Shown: positions 24,026 to 35,059 of the stretch, piece by piece | Layout of the letters: every line of letters begins with the position of its first letter | Position numbering within the stretch: the first letter of the stretch is position 1 | NCBI GenBank assembly: GCA_963575745.1 | Contig: CAUYUJ010000203.1 | Span: 217,994 to 273,403 of the forward strand | Reading direction: 5' to 3' | DNA length: 55,410 bases | Origin: Prorocentrum cordatum | Lineage: Eukaryota > Sar > Dinophyceae > Prorocentrales > Prorocentraceae | The notes under the pieces: generated by a model | The model's database searches: none | Told to the model about the DNA's origin: nothing | What the model saw: only the letters and a program-made list of their open reading frames with translations | Program-made: the position numbers and the translations under genes

Positions 24026-24078
24026 CGCTCCAGAGCGTTCCGGAACGCTCTGAGAGCGCTCCAGAACGCTCTGGAGCG
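24026..24078. repeat. Paired perfect hairpins
   Basis: Positions 24031-24052 are a perfect 22-bp palindrome (CAGAGCGTTCC and its mirror complement). Positions 24057-24078 form a 9-bp stem, CGCTCCAGA, with a four-base loop. Both share the CGCTCCAGA/CGCTCTGGAGCG vocabulary. Confidence 0.9.
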
Positions 24079-24264
24079 ATTTATCCCGATCCTAGCCCTG
24101 TTTTGTATCGCTGCTTCTGACGCCCACCACTGCGTTCTGCTCTCCTCAGGCTGCCCGCCAGACGCGCGCCTCGGAGTCGGGGGCCCCGGGCCAATGGCGC
24201 GCCCCTCCTCGATCCGTGGACCCTGACCAGTCAGCATTCGGTGCCGTCGATACTGGCGCGCATC

Positions 24265-24270
24265 CGAGGA

Positions 24271-24301
<31 letters not shown>

Positions 24302-24330
24302 GAGGAGGAGGAGGAGGAGGAGGAGGAGGA
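24265..24330 (+). repeat. (GGA)n microsatellite
   Basis: About 60 bp of GGA triplets. Confidence 0.95.
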
Positions 24331-25074
24331 CACAAAAAAAGGATTCCTTCAACGCGATAGAATTTTACGGCAACGACAATTCGTCGCCGCCCGCTCGGGC
24401 ACGAAGGGCGCGCGACGCCGCCTGGCGCTGGAGTCCTGCGGGCTTGCCCTGACAGCGGCCAGTGCGACCCAGGACCTGCGCATCGTTGGCACGATTGCCG
24501 CTGCGCGCATGAGGGGCAGCGAACTTTGCGCAAACAGTTGGCTGCTTCCAGGGCGATGGTCAGCTCCCGTTGAGCATCTAAAGGTAATGTTTCTCTGCGT
24601 TCCTCGATCTTCTCGGGCCCCTGGAGGGCCACTTGCGGCCGCGGCTGGATCCCCATTGAAATTCCCGCCCGGAGGCGAGCGGCCGAGAGACGAGATTTCC
24701 GACAACGTGACTTTTCAATCCCAGCTTTTCACCTAAATCTGGGCATCCCGGAGCAGCCCCCCGCCTCGCCCGTCGCCGCGTCGCCGCGCCCTCTCCTCTG
24801 AAGGGGGGAGGGGGGCGAAGACGGAAAGCGGCGAGGGGCGATGAATATTCGAGCGAGCGTCGACTTGAGAAGTGCACGGAACTCGAGGAGGATAACGAGA
24901 CAAAACAAGATTACCACGAGCGCGGCGCGATGTCCAGCTTGCAGGGTTCTAGTTCCATCCGCGATCGCGAACAATTTTGCCCCGACCCGGCATCGCGCCG
25001 ACGCAGCTGCGATCCGATCCGACTCGTGAGTCGGCGACGCCGGGGCTCGACAAGCGCGCGGAGGAGGAGCGCGG
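24331..25074. other. No recognised gene
   Basis: Non-repetitive GC-rich DNA. Frames on both strands are short and show no motif. Confidence 0.45.
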
Positions 25075-25155
25075 GGGGGGGAATGGGGGGAGGAGGAGGA
25101 GGAGGAGGAGGAGGAGGAGGAGGAGGAGGAGGAGGAGGAGGAGGAGGAGGAGGAT
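25075..25155 (+). repeat. (GGA)n microsatellite
   Basis: About 75 bp of GGA triplets flanked by G runs. Confidence 0.95.
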
Positions 25156-25264
25156 GGGGGCTAAGTTTCGAGGGGCGCGACGTAAAGAGGGCGCGGGTCC
25201 GAGGTCGACCAGTGATCGCGGGCAATATGATTTCGATCCGATTCCTGCCGTTCATGTGCCATTG

Positions 25265-25510
25265 CGGGCGTTTTGGCCGTTCGGGGCCCTTTCGGGGAGT
25301 TTTGGGTGTTTTCGGGGGGCCTCTCGGGCTTTTGGGGGCCCTTTTGGAGAACTTCCCGGGGGGCGTTTGAGAGCTTTTGGGAAGTTGTTGGGGGTCACCT
25401 GGAGGGTTCCTGGAGACTTCTCGGGGCTGAAGGCTCGAATTATCCGTTCGGGCCCTCCGTCTGGGCCCCCTTTCGAAGCCCTCTCGGGGTGTCTGAAAAC
25501 CTTCTTGGGC
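25265..25510 (+). repeat. CTTGGGCCGTCTTGG-type minisatellite, array 3 (diverged)
   Basis: Units such as TTTTGGCCGTTCGGGGCCC and CTCTCGGGCTTTTGGGGGCC resemble the arrays at 15.6, 19.4 and 29.8 kb but are more diverged. Confidence 0.65.
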
Positions 25511-26155
25511 GCTGAACAAGGGATCGTTCGGCGATGCGGGTTTCTCGTGGACCCGGGCGAAAGCTTCTCGTTGCATTCGTGGACGGTTTCTGCGTTTGGT
25601 CTGAAGTTCGGGAGACCCCGGGAGGGTGGCATCTTGGCCCGGGACCCCCCCGGGGACCCCCTGCGGGACACCCCCCCCCGCGGGAAAATGATCAAGGGAA
25701 GAGGTTCCCTTTCGGTTCAACTACGCACGAGGATATTCAATTTCGTTTTGGGGTGGCGCGCCTAAGGAGGAGAGCCCGAGGAAAGAGGGGGAACAGCGAC
25801 GACGACGACGACGAAGACGACGAACGTAAGAGCCCTTCCCACATGCCGACAGGGTCGGCGGATTTAATATGATGCTATACGCCTTCCCGCCCCATGTCCA
25901 CCCCCATAAGATCCATAATGATAGCTGATCCATTACCAGAGGCGCACCAAGACGGCCGGCCCCACGGGCAAGCCAGTTGTACAAGGGCCCCGTTTGAATT
26001 TTCCAGGCGATGGTCCCAACCATATGCAAGCGTGACTGCCGCGATGCAGTTGGGACGAAAGAGGGGGAATTCCTTAAGAGGCCAGGCGATGTGTCTGGTG
26101 CGCCGTGGTGGGCACGGGGGATGCACGCGAACCCTGCCACCAAAACCCCTTTCTT
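25511..26155. other. No recognised gene
   Basis: Mixed sequence with a C run (25670-25680) and a short GAC repeat (25797-25822). No domain was recognised. Confidence 0.45.
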
Positions 26156-26166
26156 TTTCTTTTTTT

Positions 26167-26198
<32 letters not shown>

Positions 26199-26210
26199 TT
26201 TTTTTTTGTT

Positions 26211-26248
<38 letters not shown>

Positions 26249-26270
26249 TTTTTTTTTTTCGTTTTTTTTT

Positions 26271-26308
<38 letters not shown>

Positions 26309-26317
26309 TTTTTTTGT

Positions 26318-26377
<60 letters not shown>

Positions 26378-26512
26378 TTTTTTCTTTTTTTTTCTTTTTT
26401 TCTTTTTTTTTTTTTCTTTTTTTTTTTTTTTCTTTGTTTTTTTTTTTTTTTTTTTCGTTTGTTTTTCTTTTTTTTTTCTTTTTTTTTTTTTGTTTTTTTT
26501 TCTTTTTTTTCC
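26156..26512 (+). repeat. 360-bp T-rich homopolymer tract
   Basis: T runs interrupted by single C or G bases, ending 5 bases before satellite array 1. It is the only long A/T homopolymer in an otherwise GC-rich window. Confidence 0.9.
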
Positions 26513-26516
26513 CTCA

Positions 26517-27300
26517 ATGGAGCTATCCGTGGGGCCACGGAACGTGTGAGGGGCGCGCCGATATCGGCGGGAAAATGCATGCACACCTTGTCACAAGAGC
26601 CTTCGGTGGAGTTCCATGTGGCCCCCGCGAATTGTGTGAAGGGTGTGCCGAAGTGGTCGTGGGGACGCATGCGGACCCTGCTACACGGGTTTTCGGTGGA
26701 GCTCTTTGTGGGGCCACGAAGCTAGTGAGGGATGCGCCCGAATCGGCCGGAAAACATGCGACGCTTGCCACAGGAGCCTTCGGTGTAGCCTTCTCTGTGG
26801 GGCCACGAAGCGTGTGAGTGGTGTGCCGGGAGTGCCGACATGGGCGAGGGAACGCACCCGAACTCTGCCACAGGAGCCTTCAGTGAAGTTTCCAGTGGGG
26901 CCACGAAGCGTGTGAGGGATGTATCGAAGTATCCATGGGACGCATGCGAACATTGCCGCAAAAAGACTGTTGATGGAATTCCTGGTGTGGCCATGAAACA
27001 TGTGAAGGGGTGCGCCGGAACGAACGTGGGAGGCATATACGAATTGTGCCACAGACCCTCGGTGGAGCTCCTGATGGGGGCCACGAGCCGCGCGAAGGGC
27101 GCGCCAGCGTGAGCGGGGGGGCGCACTGCCACAGGAACCTTCGTGCTGGGCAACGGAACGTGTGAGGGGTGCGCCACAAGAGCTTTCGGTGGAGCTCTCC
27201 GTGGGCCAAGAAGATGGTGAGAGGTGCGCCGAAGTGGTCGGGGGGGCGCATCAGAACCCTGCTGCAAGATTCTTCGGTGGAGTTCCCTGTGGGGGCACGA
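26517..27300 (+). repeat. 89-bp satellite, array 1
   Basis: About nine diverged units. Each contains CTTCGGTGGAG, then TGGGGCCACGAAGCGTGTGA, GGG(T/C)G(T/C)GCCGAA, CGCATGCG and CCTGCCAC. Start-to-start spacing is 87-100 bp. A purine tract and a conserved tail follow (27349-27506). Confidence 0.9.
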
Positions 27301-27348
27301 ACAAAAAAAACATGCGGACGGAGGAGGCAAGGACAGAAAACGGAGGAA

Positions 27349-27506
27349 TCCTGGAGGAGGAGGAGGAGGAGGAGGAGGAGGAGGAGGAGGAGGAGGAGGA
27401 GGAGGAGGATCTCGAGGAGGAGGGGGAGGAGGAGGAAGAGTCTGAGGAGAGGAGACGCGGGGCGCCGTGGGTCCAAAACGGGGACTCGACACCACAGGAC
27501 GGTTGG
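27349..27506 (+). repeat. Purine tract and conserved tail of satellite array 1
   Basis: A (GGA)n stretch (27349-27450) is followed by a tail (27453-27506) containing GGCGCCGTGGGTCCAAAACG and CACCACAGGACGGTTGG. The same tail flanks the arrays at 33.5 kb and 51.3 kb. Confidence 0.85.
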
Positions 27507-28189
27507 TGAAAAAATTGAACCGACCTCCAGCAGTGCAGGACTTGCTTGAATAAGGGAAACGTGGGAAATTCTTCGCAAAACGCATTGTCCAGGAGCCTAC
27601 TATGGACTTTGGTGCCAGCGTAAGGCGCGAGGACAAGGCGAGTGAAGGAAGGAGTAGGAGCTCACACCGAGCACGGCTAATGGTGAAACGTGATGACGAG
27701 GGGAAGGGGGGACCGAACGGACAGACACATGAACGGAGCATTGAAGGAGTCAGTCTGCAGACTTGCGTGTGATCGGGCGTAAACAAGATGAGCATGTGGC
27801 GCATGCTGTGGGCAAGCGCGCACGCATCGCGCGCGGTTCTCGCTGAGCAGGGTGTCTTTTGCCGTGGATGTCCATTGGTAATGTGGGCATCCTTGCGATA
27901 TGGACTTTAAGTGAACTTCATCACAGATGGGCTAGCACATGCATGTACGTGGTGCCTTGGGTGTCGGGGGATCAACCAGACGCCCCGTTAGGGGACAGTT
28001 GCGACTCATTATTGGTGACCCCGTGGAGTATAGTTATGAGTGTTTGTCGTGACGGCTTGTTGTTTGTTTCGAGATAGGCCCGCCACTCAAATTCAATTAT
28101 AATTTGCAGAGTTTTCCCAGCCCAATTCCTGTTCCACCTCAAGTTTACCATGGCACGATATTTGGTTTGGCAATCTACCTTTTGGGAAA
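27507..28189. other. No recognised gene
   Basis: Unique-looking sequence of lower GC than its surroundings. No open frame with recognisable motifs is seen. Confidence 0.45.
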
Positions 28190-28345
28190 GGTAATGCGTT
28201 CCACGGTATGGCCATGTATTCCTTGAGTGCGGCATTGCATTATTTGGGTATGGCAGTCATTTCACGGGGTATGGCAACGGGCCCCTTTTGCATTCTAACC
28301 GTAGCCATGGGTATGGCAGTGTCTCCATGTGGTATGGTCTAGTGG
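28190..28345 (+). repeat. GGTATGGCA short repeat
   Basis: Five or six irregularly spaced GGTATGGCA/GGTATGGCC/GGTATGGTC motifs. Confidence 0.65.
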
Positions 28346-29045
28346 TGTCCCAGGGAGGGCAATGACAGCCGCTGGAGTCCTATGGAGACCAATCGAGCCC
28401 AACGGTGCCCGATGGAGTTCCATGAGATCCAATGGTAGCCGATGGATTCGTATGGAGCGCAATAGAAGGTTATGGGTTTTCGAACGGAGTCCAACGGTGT
28501 CCACTGTAGTCACGTGGGGGATTCCGTTGAACCAATGGAGTCGTATTCAGTCCAATTGTGTCAACAGTCTTTCTTGAGTCGTACGGATCCCATTTGAACC
28601 AATGGAGTTCCATTGGGTCAAAAGCAGTCCTTCTGAGTAGTCCAATGGGGCCTCATGGGTGTCCGAATGGAATATTGTGTCGACAAATGGAGTCCCCTAA
28701 AGCCCAGTGGGCCAGTCGAGTCTAATCCAGGCCAGGAGAGCCCCATGTAGTCGTATGGAGTCCAGTGGAGTCGTATGGAGTCTAATGGAGTCCTATGTAG
28801 TGCTATGGGGTGCCCTGGAGTTGTATGTGTTCCTTTGGTGGTGTCCGATGGAGCCCATGCATTCGAGTGTAATCGTAGTGGTATCCAACGCAGGATGTCG
28901 TGGGGGGGTTTCAATGGGGTCGAATGGAGTCTTGTAGTGTCTGGTGAAGTCCGATGCAGTTCATTGCAGCCCGAGAGAGATCAATTTATTACATTGGAGT
29001 CCGCTGGATTCCCACTGGGACCAATGGAGTCCTATGGGGAGATAG
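28346..29045 (+). repeat. GGAGTCCAATGGAGTCCTATG-type minisatellite
   Basis: About 700 bp of degenerate 10-12-bp units built on ATGGAGTCC and ATGGAGTCGT. Confidence 0.85.
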
Positions 29046-29425
29046 GTTCCCTTCTGCCGACTGGAAGTGTCATTGCATTGTGTTGCGCTGTTCTGCAGTT
29101 TTTTTTCAAAGGCACCGCGTTGGTTTGCACTGTGTTGCGTGGCCTCGCATTGTTTCCGTTGACGTCCGCTGTCTTTCTTGCATTGGTTTGCAACAGGTTG
29201 TATCGATTCTATAGGCTTGCGCCACATCCGCCGACCCCTCATCTTGGCGGTCTTGCCGGAACCTCGGGTTCACAGCCCGCAGTTGCCAGGCGTATCAGTG
29301 CGGCGGCGCGTGCAAGAGAAGACTACCGACGTCGGCGTTATCCGGGAACCCTGCCAACGTCGCACGCGATGCAAAAAAGGGCACCCTGATATGCAAGACC
29401 TGCAAATGATGCCCAATCGGGGGCG
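29046..29425. other. No recognised gene
   Basis: Begins with degenerate TTGCATTGTGTTGC-type short repeats (29068-29205), then mixed sequence. Confidence 0.5.
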
Positions 29426-29590
29426 CGCGTGCGGGGGAGGACAGGGGGGAGGGGGAGAGAGGGATGGGGGGTGAGGCGGAGGATGGGGGGAGAAGAATCG
29501 GGGAGGAAGAGGAGGAGGCGGGGGAGGAAGAGGAGGAGTGGGCGAGGAGGAGGTGGAGGAGGAGGAGAAGAGGGGGAGGACGGGGACACA
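29426..29590 (+). repeat. Purine-rich (GGA/GGGGA) tract
   Basis: GGA and GGGGA-rich sequence giving Glu/Arg/Gly frames on the plus strand. Confidence 0.85.
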
Positions 29591-29794
29591 GAGACGAAAC
29601 TCTGGGATATGTGCTATTGGTTAGAAACTTGTTGTATGTGTATAGGGATCTCGCGGCACGCCTCTCGGGGACCTTTGGAAAGCAGTTTTGAACCCACCTG
29701 GCGGCCGAGGTGGAGGAGAAGGAGGAGGAGAAGGAGGAAGGGGACACAGAAACAAGGCTCTGGGTTATGGGTTTTGGGTTAGGGCCGTCTTGCA

Positions 29795-30205
29795 CCAGCT
29801 TGGGACCAATTTGGAGACAGGTTTTGCCGTCTTGGGGTCGTCTTAGGCCGAATTGGGAGGCGTCCTGGGCCGTGTTGGGAATCTCTGGGGCCGTCTTGAG
29901 GCCCTCTTGGGGCGCCGTGGGGCGATCTTGGAGGCTCTTTGGGCTACGTGAGCCGACGGAAGCCGGGAAAGGCAACAATTGCAAACATGTTCAACAACGC
30001 AATGGAAATGTAATGAAATGCGTAATGTGCGCCTCTTTCAGATGTCCTGGGGTCTTCTTGGAGACTTCGTGGGCGATAGTGAAAGCCTTGTCGGCCATCT
30101 TGAGGCCATTTTGGGCCGTCTTCGAACGTTCTTGGGCCGTGTTGGAGCCATCTTGGGCCGTTTTGGAGCCATCCTGGGCCGTTTTGGAGCAATCTTGGCC
30201 TCGAG
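29795..30205 (+). repeat. CTTGGGCCGTCTTGG-type minisatellite, array 4
   Basis: Clear 15/30-bp units at 30105-30200 (GGGCCGTTTTGGAGCCATC). A unique patch with CAACAATTGCAAACATG lies at about 29968-30040. A similar patch (CAACCATTGTCAAACATG) lies beside array 2. Confidence 0.85.
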
Positions 30206-30310
30206 AGCGCGATTCATTTTTTTGTGCGCAAACGCAACCCCGCCACCGTGCCTGGGTTGTTGATATGAGACTTGTGCGGTGATCGTTGGGATCTCTTGGG
30301 GGGCTTTTCG

Positions 30311-30410
30311 NNNNNNNNNNNNNNNNNNNNNNNNNNNNNNNNNNNNNNNNNNNNNNNNNNNNNNNNNNNNNNNNNNNNNNNNNNNNNNNNNNNNNNNNNN
30401 NNNNNNNNNN
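30311..30410. other. Assembly gap, 100 N
   Basis: Exactly 100 N, the conventional scaffold gap of unknown size. Sequence continuity across it is not established. Confidence 1.
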
Positions 30411-30815
30411 GAGGGGCGAGAAGGAGGCAGCACGTGGGGCGACGGGAAACGGGGCCACCGTCTCCCCCAGACCCCTCCCCTCCCTTTCCGCCTCACGCTC
30501 CTCTCCCCTCCTCCTCACCCTCCTCCACCATCCGCCCTCCTGCTTCTCACCTTCCCCCCGCCGCTGCCCACCTTCCTCCTCTTCCTCCTCCTGCCCCGCC
30601 GCCGCCCTCCTTCCTCCTCCTCCTCCTCCTGCTCATCCTCCCTCCCCGTCGCCCTCCTCCCCTCCTCGTTCTCTTCCCCCCTCCGCCTTCCTCCTCGTCT
30701 CCTCCTCCTCCTCCTCCGCCTCCTCCTCCCTTCTCCCCCTGCTCCTCCTCCTCCTCCTCCTCCTCCTCCTCCTCATCCTCCTACTCAGTATCTTCCTCCA
30801 CCTCCTGCTCCTCTC
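30411..30815 (+). repeat. Pyrimidine-rich tract
   Basis: TCC-, CCT- and C-rich sequence immediately right of the gap. Simple repeat probably caused the assembly break. Confidence 0.85.
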
Positions 30816-31655
30816 CCAATCGGGAAAGAGAGGGGACGAAGAAGGGACCGTCCTGGACGACTCGGGGCTCGCCTCTCGGGAGCGCCCTGGGGTCTCTCCT
30901 CCGAAAAGGCGCCGGGTCGGTCGGGGCCTGCTCGAGCCCTATCCGGGAGCGGGAGCAGAAGCGAAACGCCACAGCCCGCCTGTACCCACCAGGGCATGGA
31001 GTGACGTCCTTAGCCTCGCAGATGGTTCGCCTCAGGGCCACGTCATGGTATCGTGGATGATCTTGTCCAGGCGATATGGTGCTCTGTTCGCCTTCTGATT
31101 GGAGGCAGGCACGGGGGGGTTCTTTGAGGTCGCGCGGGGGCTCTGGACGTCCCCCCCGACGTCACGATTTCGTCAACGACGTGGAACCCCAGGATCCTAG
31201 ACCCATTCCCCGAGACAAATTTTGTCCCGGGGCTCGGCGAAGGCCCTCAAAGGCCGAACACAGCACAATCCTTGCGTCGTGCCTTTTCCCCCGGTAGCGC
31301 GTTGCTAGAGGGTTCTCCTGGGGCAGGAAAGGATTACAGAAGAGCCCCACAAGGGGGACGGGGAGCCGTAGACCGCCCACTGCGGCAGCTGTTTCGCCCG
31401 AGGTTTCATCGCACACGATTCAGGAAACGTGCTCTCGCCTCGATGCTGGCTGCACTTTTGGTCTGGGTGGCCACGAGCCCTGGTAGACCAACATGCACGT
31501 GGCCGTGCTCCCACCCCCGTCCCGGGCTGCATCTTCCCTGGGAGCCCCTAGGAATGTATCGGCATGCACGTTCTCGCCCCCGGGCCCCGCTCCTCGATCC
31601 CCGCCTCTTCACCTGTTGCTGCTAGTTCGGGTGCTCTTTGCTGAAATAGAATTCT
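30816..31655. other. No recognised gene
   Basis: Mixed sequence. Minus-strand frames (for example NLSRGMGLGSWGSTSLTKS before 31162) look non-repetitive but could not be assigned to a family. Confidence 0.4.
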
Positions 31656-31736
31656 CACAACGAGGAGGGAGGGGAGGGGGAGGAAGACGTGGGGAGGAAG
31701 ATGAGGAGGAGGTGGAGGAGGAGGCGGAGGAGGAGG

Positions 31737-31772
<36 letters not shown>

Positions 31773-31860
31773 AGGAGGAGGAGGAGGCGGAGCAGGAGGC
31801 GGAGGAGGAGGAGGCGGAGGAGGAGGAGGAGCAGGAGGAGCAGGAGGAGGAGAGGAGGAG
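31656..31860 (+). repeat. (GGA/GCAGGA)n purine tract
   Basis: GGA triplets with interspersed GCAGGAGCAGG units (31740-31770). Confidence 0.95.
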
Positions 31861-32340
31861 CTCCCCGGAGCCCAGAGGAACGGCGCGGCGCGGCGCGGCC
31901 GTGGCGGCCCGCGGCGGCGCCTCGCCAACGCTCAAACGGCGGCGTTGCACTCCGACGGGCTGCGGCGACGACCCGCCGGAGCCTGGCGCCGTGCCGCCCG
32001 CGGGGCGCCGCTCCCTCGTCGCGCCCTTCGGGTGGTAACCCAGACAGCGGGCGTCTCGTCAAAAATGAGACGGAGGTTTTCCATCGTTTTGGGCCTCTCG
32101 GGGCCCTCGTCAGGCCTCGGGACAGTCAGAAACGACTCGGGGTGAAAAACCTGTCCTGGGGAAGTGGTCGGGAGGTCGGGGGCCCGGGTCTCGAAAAAAT
32201 CGAAACGTCGGATGCCTGGGAAGAGGGGGTGACCGAAATGGGGGGTGGAGAAAGGGGCCCTTTAGGGCCCTTTTCTTCACCCCCCCATGTAGGCCCCTCC
32301 ACTACCACCCTCTCATGTCCTCGGCCCCTCGGCCTCCTGC
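31861..32340. other. No recognised gene
   Basis: GC-rich, becoming mixed after 32040. A TTTGGGCCTCTCGGGGCC patch (32088-32115) resembles the CTTGGGCC minisatellite family. Confidence 0.45.
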
Positions 32341-32375
32341 TTCGGCTGCACACGTCCTCCTCAGCCTCATCCTCG

Positions 32376-32414
<39 letters not shown>

Positions 32415-32540
32415 GCATCCTCCTCGTCGTCTCCGGGGTCCCCTCCTCCTCCTCCTCCTCCTCCCCCTCCTCCTCCTCCTCCTCCTCCTCCTCCTCATGC
32501 TGCTGCTGCTGTTGCTGCTCCGCATCCTCCTTCTGGCCTT
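32376..32540 (+). repeat. (TGC)n and (TCC)n microsatellites, locally duplicated
   Basis: (TGC)n at 32376-32412 and again at 32498-32520. Each is followed by CTCCGCATCCTCCT, 107 bp apart, with (TCC)n between. Confidence 0.85.
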
Positions 32541-33518
32541 CGTTGAACTATCCTTCCACCCATGCTCCTCAGCGCACGGGTCCACTATTCTGATTGCGCA
32601 TAACACGATGGCGCCTTCTGGGGGATTATATGTCCGCTGTGACGCGCCTCGGCGGATAGAGGACAAGTCAACGCGACTAGAAATGATGGGTGGGAGGGGT
32701 AGGATGTCAACCATGGCGAGAGCGCGCGCAGCGTGTCACCCGCCCTCTCCGTGTTCTATCCCGCATCCGCCAAGGCATCTGCATCATCTTCCCAATCATG
32801 GTCCTTCTTCTCCTGATAGCCCTCTATGCTTCCCTTGATCCTCCTCCGTATCGTTGCAGCTGCACCCCTTCTCTTTGGCTGAACACTTTGGCAAGGAACG
32901 TGTGCATGAGACGACGCGTCAAGAAACACATCGGGGACATTCAGGGGCTGCCTCACTGGGGCCACTTGCCGCCACCTCCTCATGACTGTCTTTCTCCCGC
33001 TCCAGCTTGTTGCGACCATCGCATATTCCTACAATTCTCACCCGTGCTGGTCGGTATGCCTTCTATGGATTGTGCCTCACTGAAAGATCCCGCACCCATC
33101 CTCCAAACTAACCAACTCTTATGTCAACCGGTCAATGGCAATCGGTCACATGGGGCGCCCCCCCCTCATCAAGGTCTGTAGCCTACGTGCCCAATGACAT
33201 CCGCCGCAACATCAGTAGCACTGGCAACAACAACGCGCAACAACGATGCCATACGCACTAGGGGCAACAACACAATCTGCACCAAACCAAATGGTAATGC
33301 CGTCAGCATCGGCGCGGGCAACAACTATCCACCAACAGACGCACCAGCGGCAAACCAGCAGCTGCAGAAGCAAGAACCTGGGATTCCTTGAGCCCCTCAA
33401 CAAGCAATACAAGAAAGACTTCGTCAAAATACGACAGGCGGAAACTGATAATCATGCGCTCCATCGTCGCAGGGCGTTTTCCCGCCAGGACGAACTTTTC
33501 GCGACAAGGGCGTTTCTT
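32541..33518. other. No recognised gene
   Basis: Lower-GC unique-looking sequence. A plus-strand frame has a hydrophobic stretch (ICIIFPIMVLLLLIALYAS, about 32777-32835), but no family could be recognised and no splice or start context supports it. Confidence 0.4.
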
Positions 33519-34062
33519 CCCAACCATCCTGTGGTGTTGGGTCCTCGTTTTGGAGAGACAGCGCCCCGAGTTCCTGCCCCCGCTGCCCCCTCCCCCTCCT
33601 CCCTCCTCCCCTTCCTTGCCTCTGCCCTCCGCATGTTCTGTTTCATCACCCCCCTCACTTTGGCACACCCCTCGCACGTTTCGTGGCCCCATAGGGAGCT
33701 CCATCGAAGGCGCCAGTGGCAGGGTCCGCATGCGTTCCCCGCCCATGTCGGCACACCCCTCACACGTTTCGTGGCCACATAGGAAGCTCCACCGAAGGCC
33801 TCGGTGGCAGGGTCCTCCTTTGGTTTCCCGCCCTTTTCGGCACACCCCTCTCACGTTTCGTGGCCCCATAGGAAGATCCACCGAAGGCCCTAGTGGCAGG
33901 GTCCGCATGCGGTTCCCCGCCCATTTCGGCACACCACTCACACGCTTCGTGGCCCCATAGGGAGCTCCACTGAAGGCCTCAGTGGCAGGCTCTGCATGCA
34001 AACCCCGCCCATTTCAGCACACCCCTCACACGCTTCGTGGCCCCATGGGGAGGCCCGTCGAA
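33519..34062 (-). repeat. 89-bp satellite, array 2 (inverted), with purine tract and tail
   Basis: On the minus strand about five 89-bp units (34062-33640) precede a purine tract (about 33625-33577) and the same tail as the other arrays (33570-33519: CTGTCTCTCCAAAACGAGG, CACCACAGGATGGTTGGG). The whole composite is in the opposite orientation to arrays 1 and 3. Confidence 0.88.
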
Positions 34063-34538
34063 CGATGGACCCAGAAAACAGTATCCACAACTGTTTATGG
34101 TTGGGTCCTTCGTCCGGCTAATTTTGCCACGACGGCATGGCATTCGCACGGCGTTTATCAAAGGAGGGCCTGCGCCAGAGCCACGTCGGCCCAACTTTCT
34201 GCACGACTGTCCGCCTTGGGCATTGGCCAATTCACTCGCGTGTTCAACGCAACCCAACAATACCTAATGTTCGCAACAAGCCCTCCTCGAAGAGCCTGGG
34301 AACTACGCGCGAATGGTATTCGTCGCCGTCCCGATCCTCGTCCTCGCCGTCGTCAACGGCATCGTCTTCGTCGTCGTCGTCGTGATTCTCCTCCTCCTCT
34401 TCCTCCTCCTCCTCATCCACAAGTCCTCTTCCTTATGAAGAACTCCTCCCTGTCGCACCCCGGGGTTGGTCCAAAAAACGGGCCAGGCGTTTCGCCTGAG
34501 ACTTCCTCACCAATGTTCATACCGACGTTTGAATCCTG
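34063..34538. other. No recognised gene
   Basis: Mixed sequence between satellite array 2 and the DIRS-like element. It has a short GTC run (34320-34383) and a TCC patch (34388-34415). Confidence 0.45.
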
Positions 34539-34662
34539 CAGCAGTTTTACTGATGGAGGGCGGGACGCTTTCAGATTGTCGCCCTCGCTTCCAAGCCGCG
34601 CACATTCGGCTTAATCCAGAGCAAGACGCTTCACGGATGGAGGGCAGGTGCGTTCCAACATG
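34539..34662 (-). repeat. Downstream terminal repeat of the DIRS-like element
   Basis: One full unit (34595-34662: GCCGCGCACATTCGGCTTAA, CACGGATGGAGGGC, CCAACATG) plus a partial unit at 34539-34566 (ACTGATGGAGGGCGG). They are in the same orientation as the units at 40.3 kb. Confidence 0.85.
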
Positions 34663-35059
34663 TTGGTTCCAGGAAGGGCGTCTGGCTGGGTGTCGGAGAC
34701 CAGCTGTATCTTTCTCTCAGGCACCAGGAAGTTGCCAGAGCGGCAGCTCGGTCAGAGTAAGATTGCGTGTGGCAATACGCAACGCACAAGCACTGGAATC
34801 GCGGCTGGTCCTGACCTGCCAGGACAAAACAGACAGCCATACAATTCGCATGACAAAAAAAAAACACAATTCCAAGACCAAGAACAGGGATGTGAGCGGG
34901 CGGTGGCGGGGGAGAGCTCGGTATTATATGTGTAGATAGATACAAAAAAACAAAACAACAAACAACGAGTGCCTCGCACGCACAACGCCACAACAAAAAA
35001 CCTTTCAGATGGCACTGTGCCCATTCGCAGTACTGACGATTCGCGGGAGTCAAACGATT
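34663..35059 (-). other. 3' region of the DIRS-like element
   Basis: No domain is recognised after the recombinase. The stretch contains short A runs (34857-34864, 34944-34950) and lower-GC sequence up to the downstream terminal repeat. Confidence 0.5.

Noticed and set aside
26010-26549. Poly-Phe and poly-Lys frames
   Set aside because: They are direct translations of the T-rich tract.
26517-27300. CRISPR-like array
   Set aside because: Units are long, diverged and contiguous with no spacer/repeat alternation, and the genome is eukaryotic.
30272-31098. Frames crossing 30311-30410
   Set aside because: They run through the N gap and cannot be interpreted.
32777-32835. Possible transmembrane exon (ICIIFPIMVLLLLIALYAS)
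   Set aside because: It is an isolated hydrophobic stretch partly from CTT/CTC-rich DNA, with no family match and no supporting neighbours.
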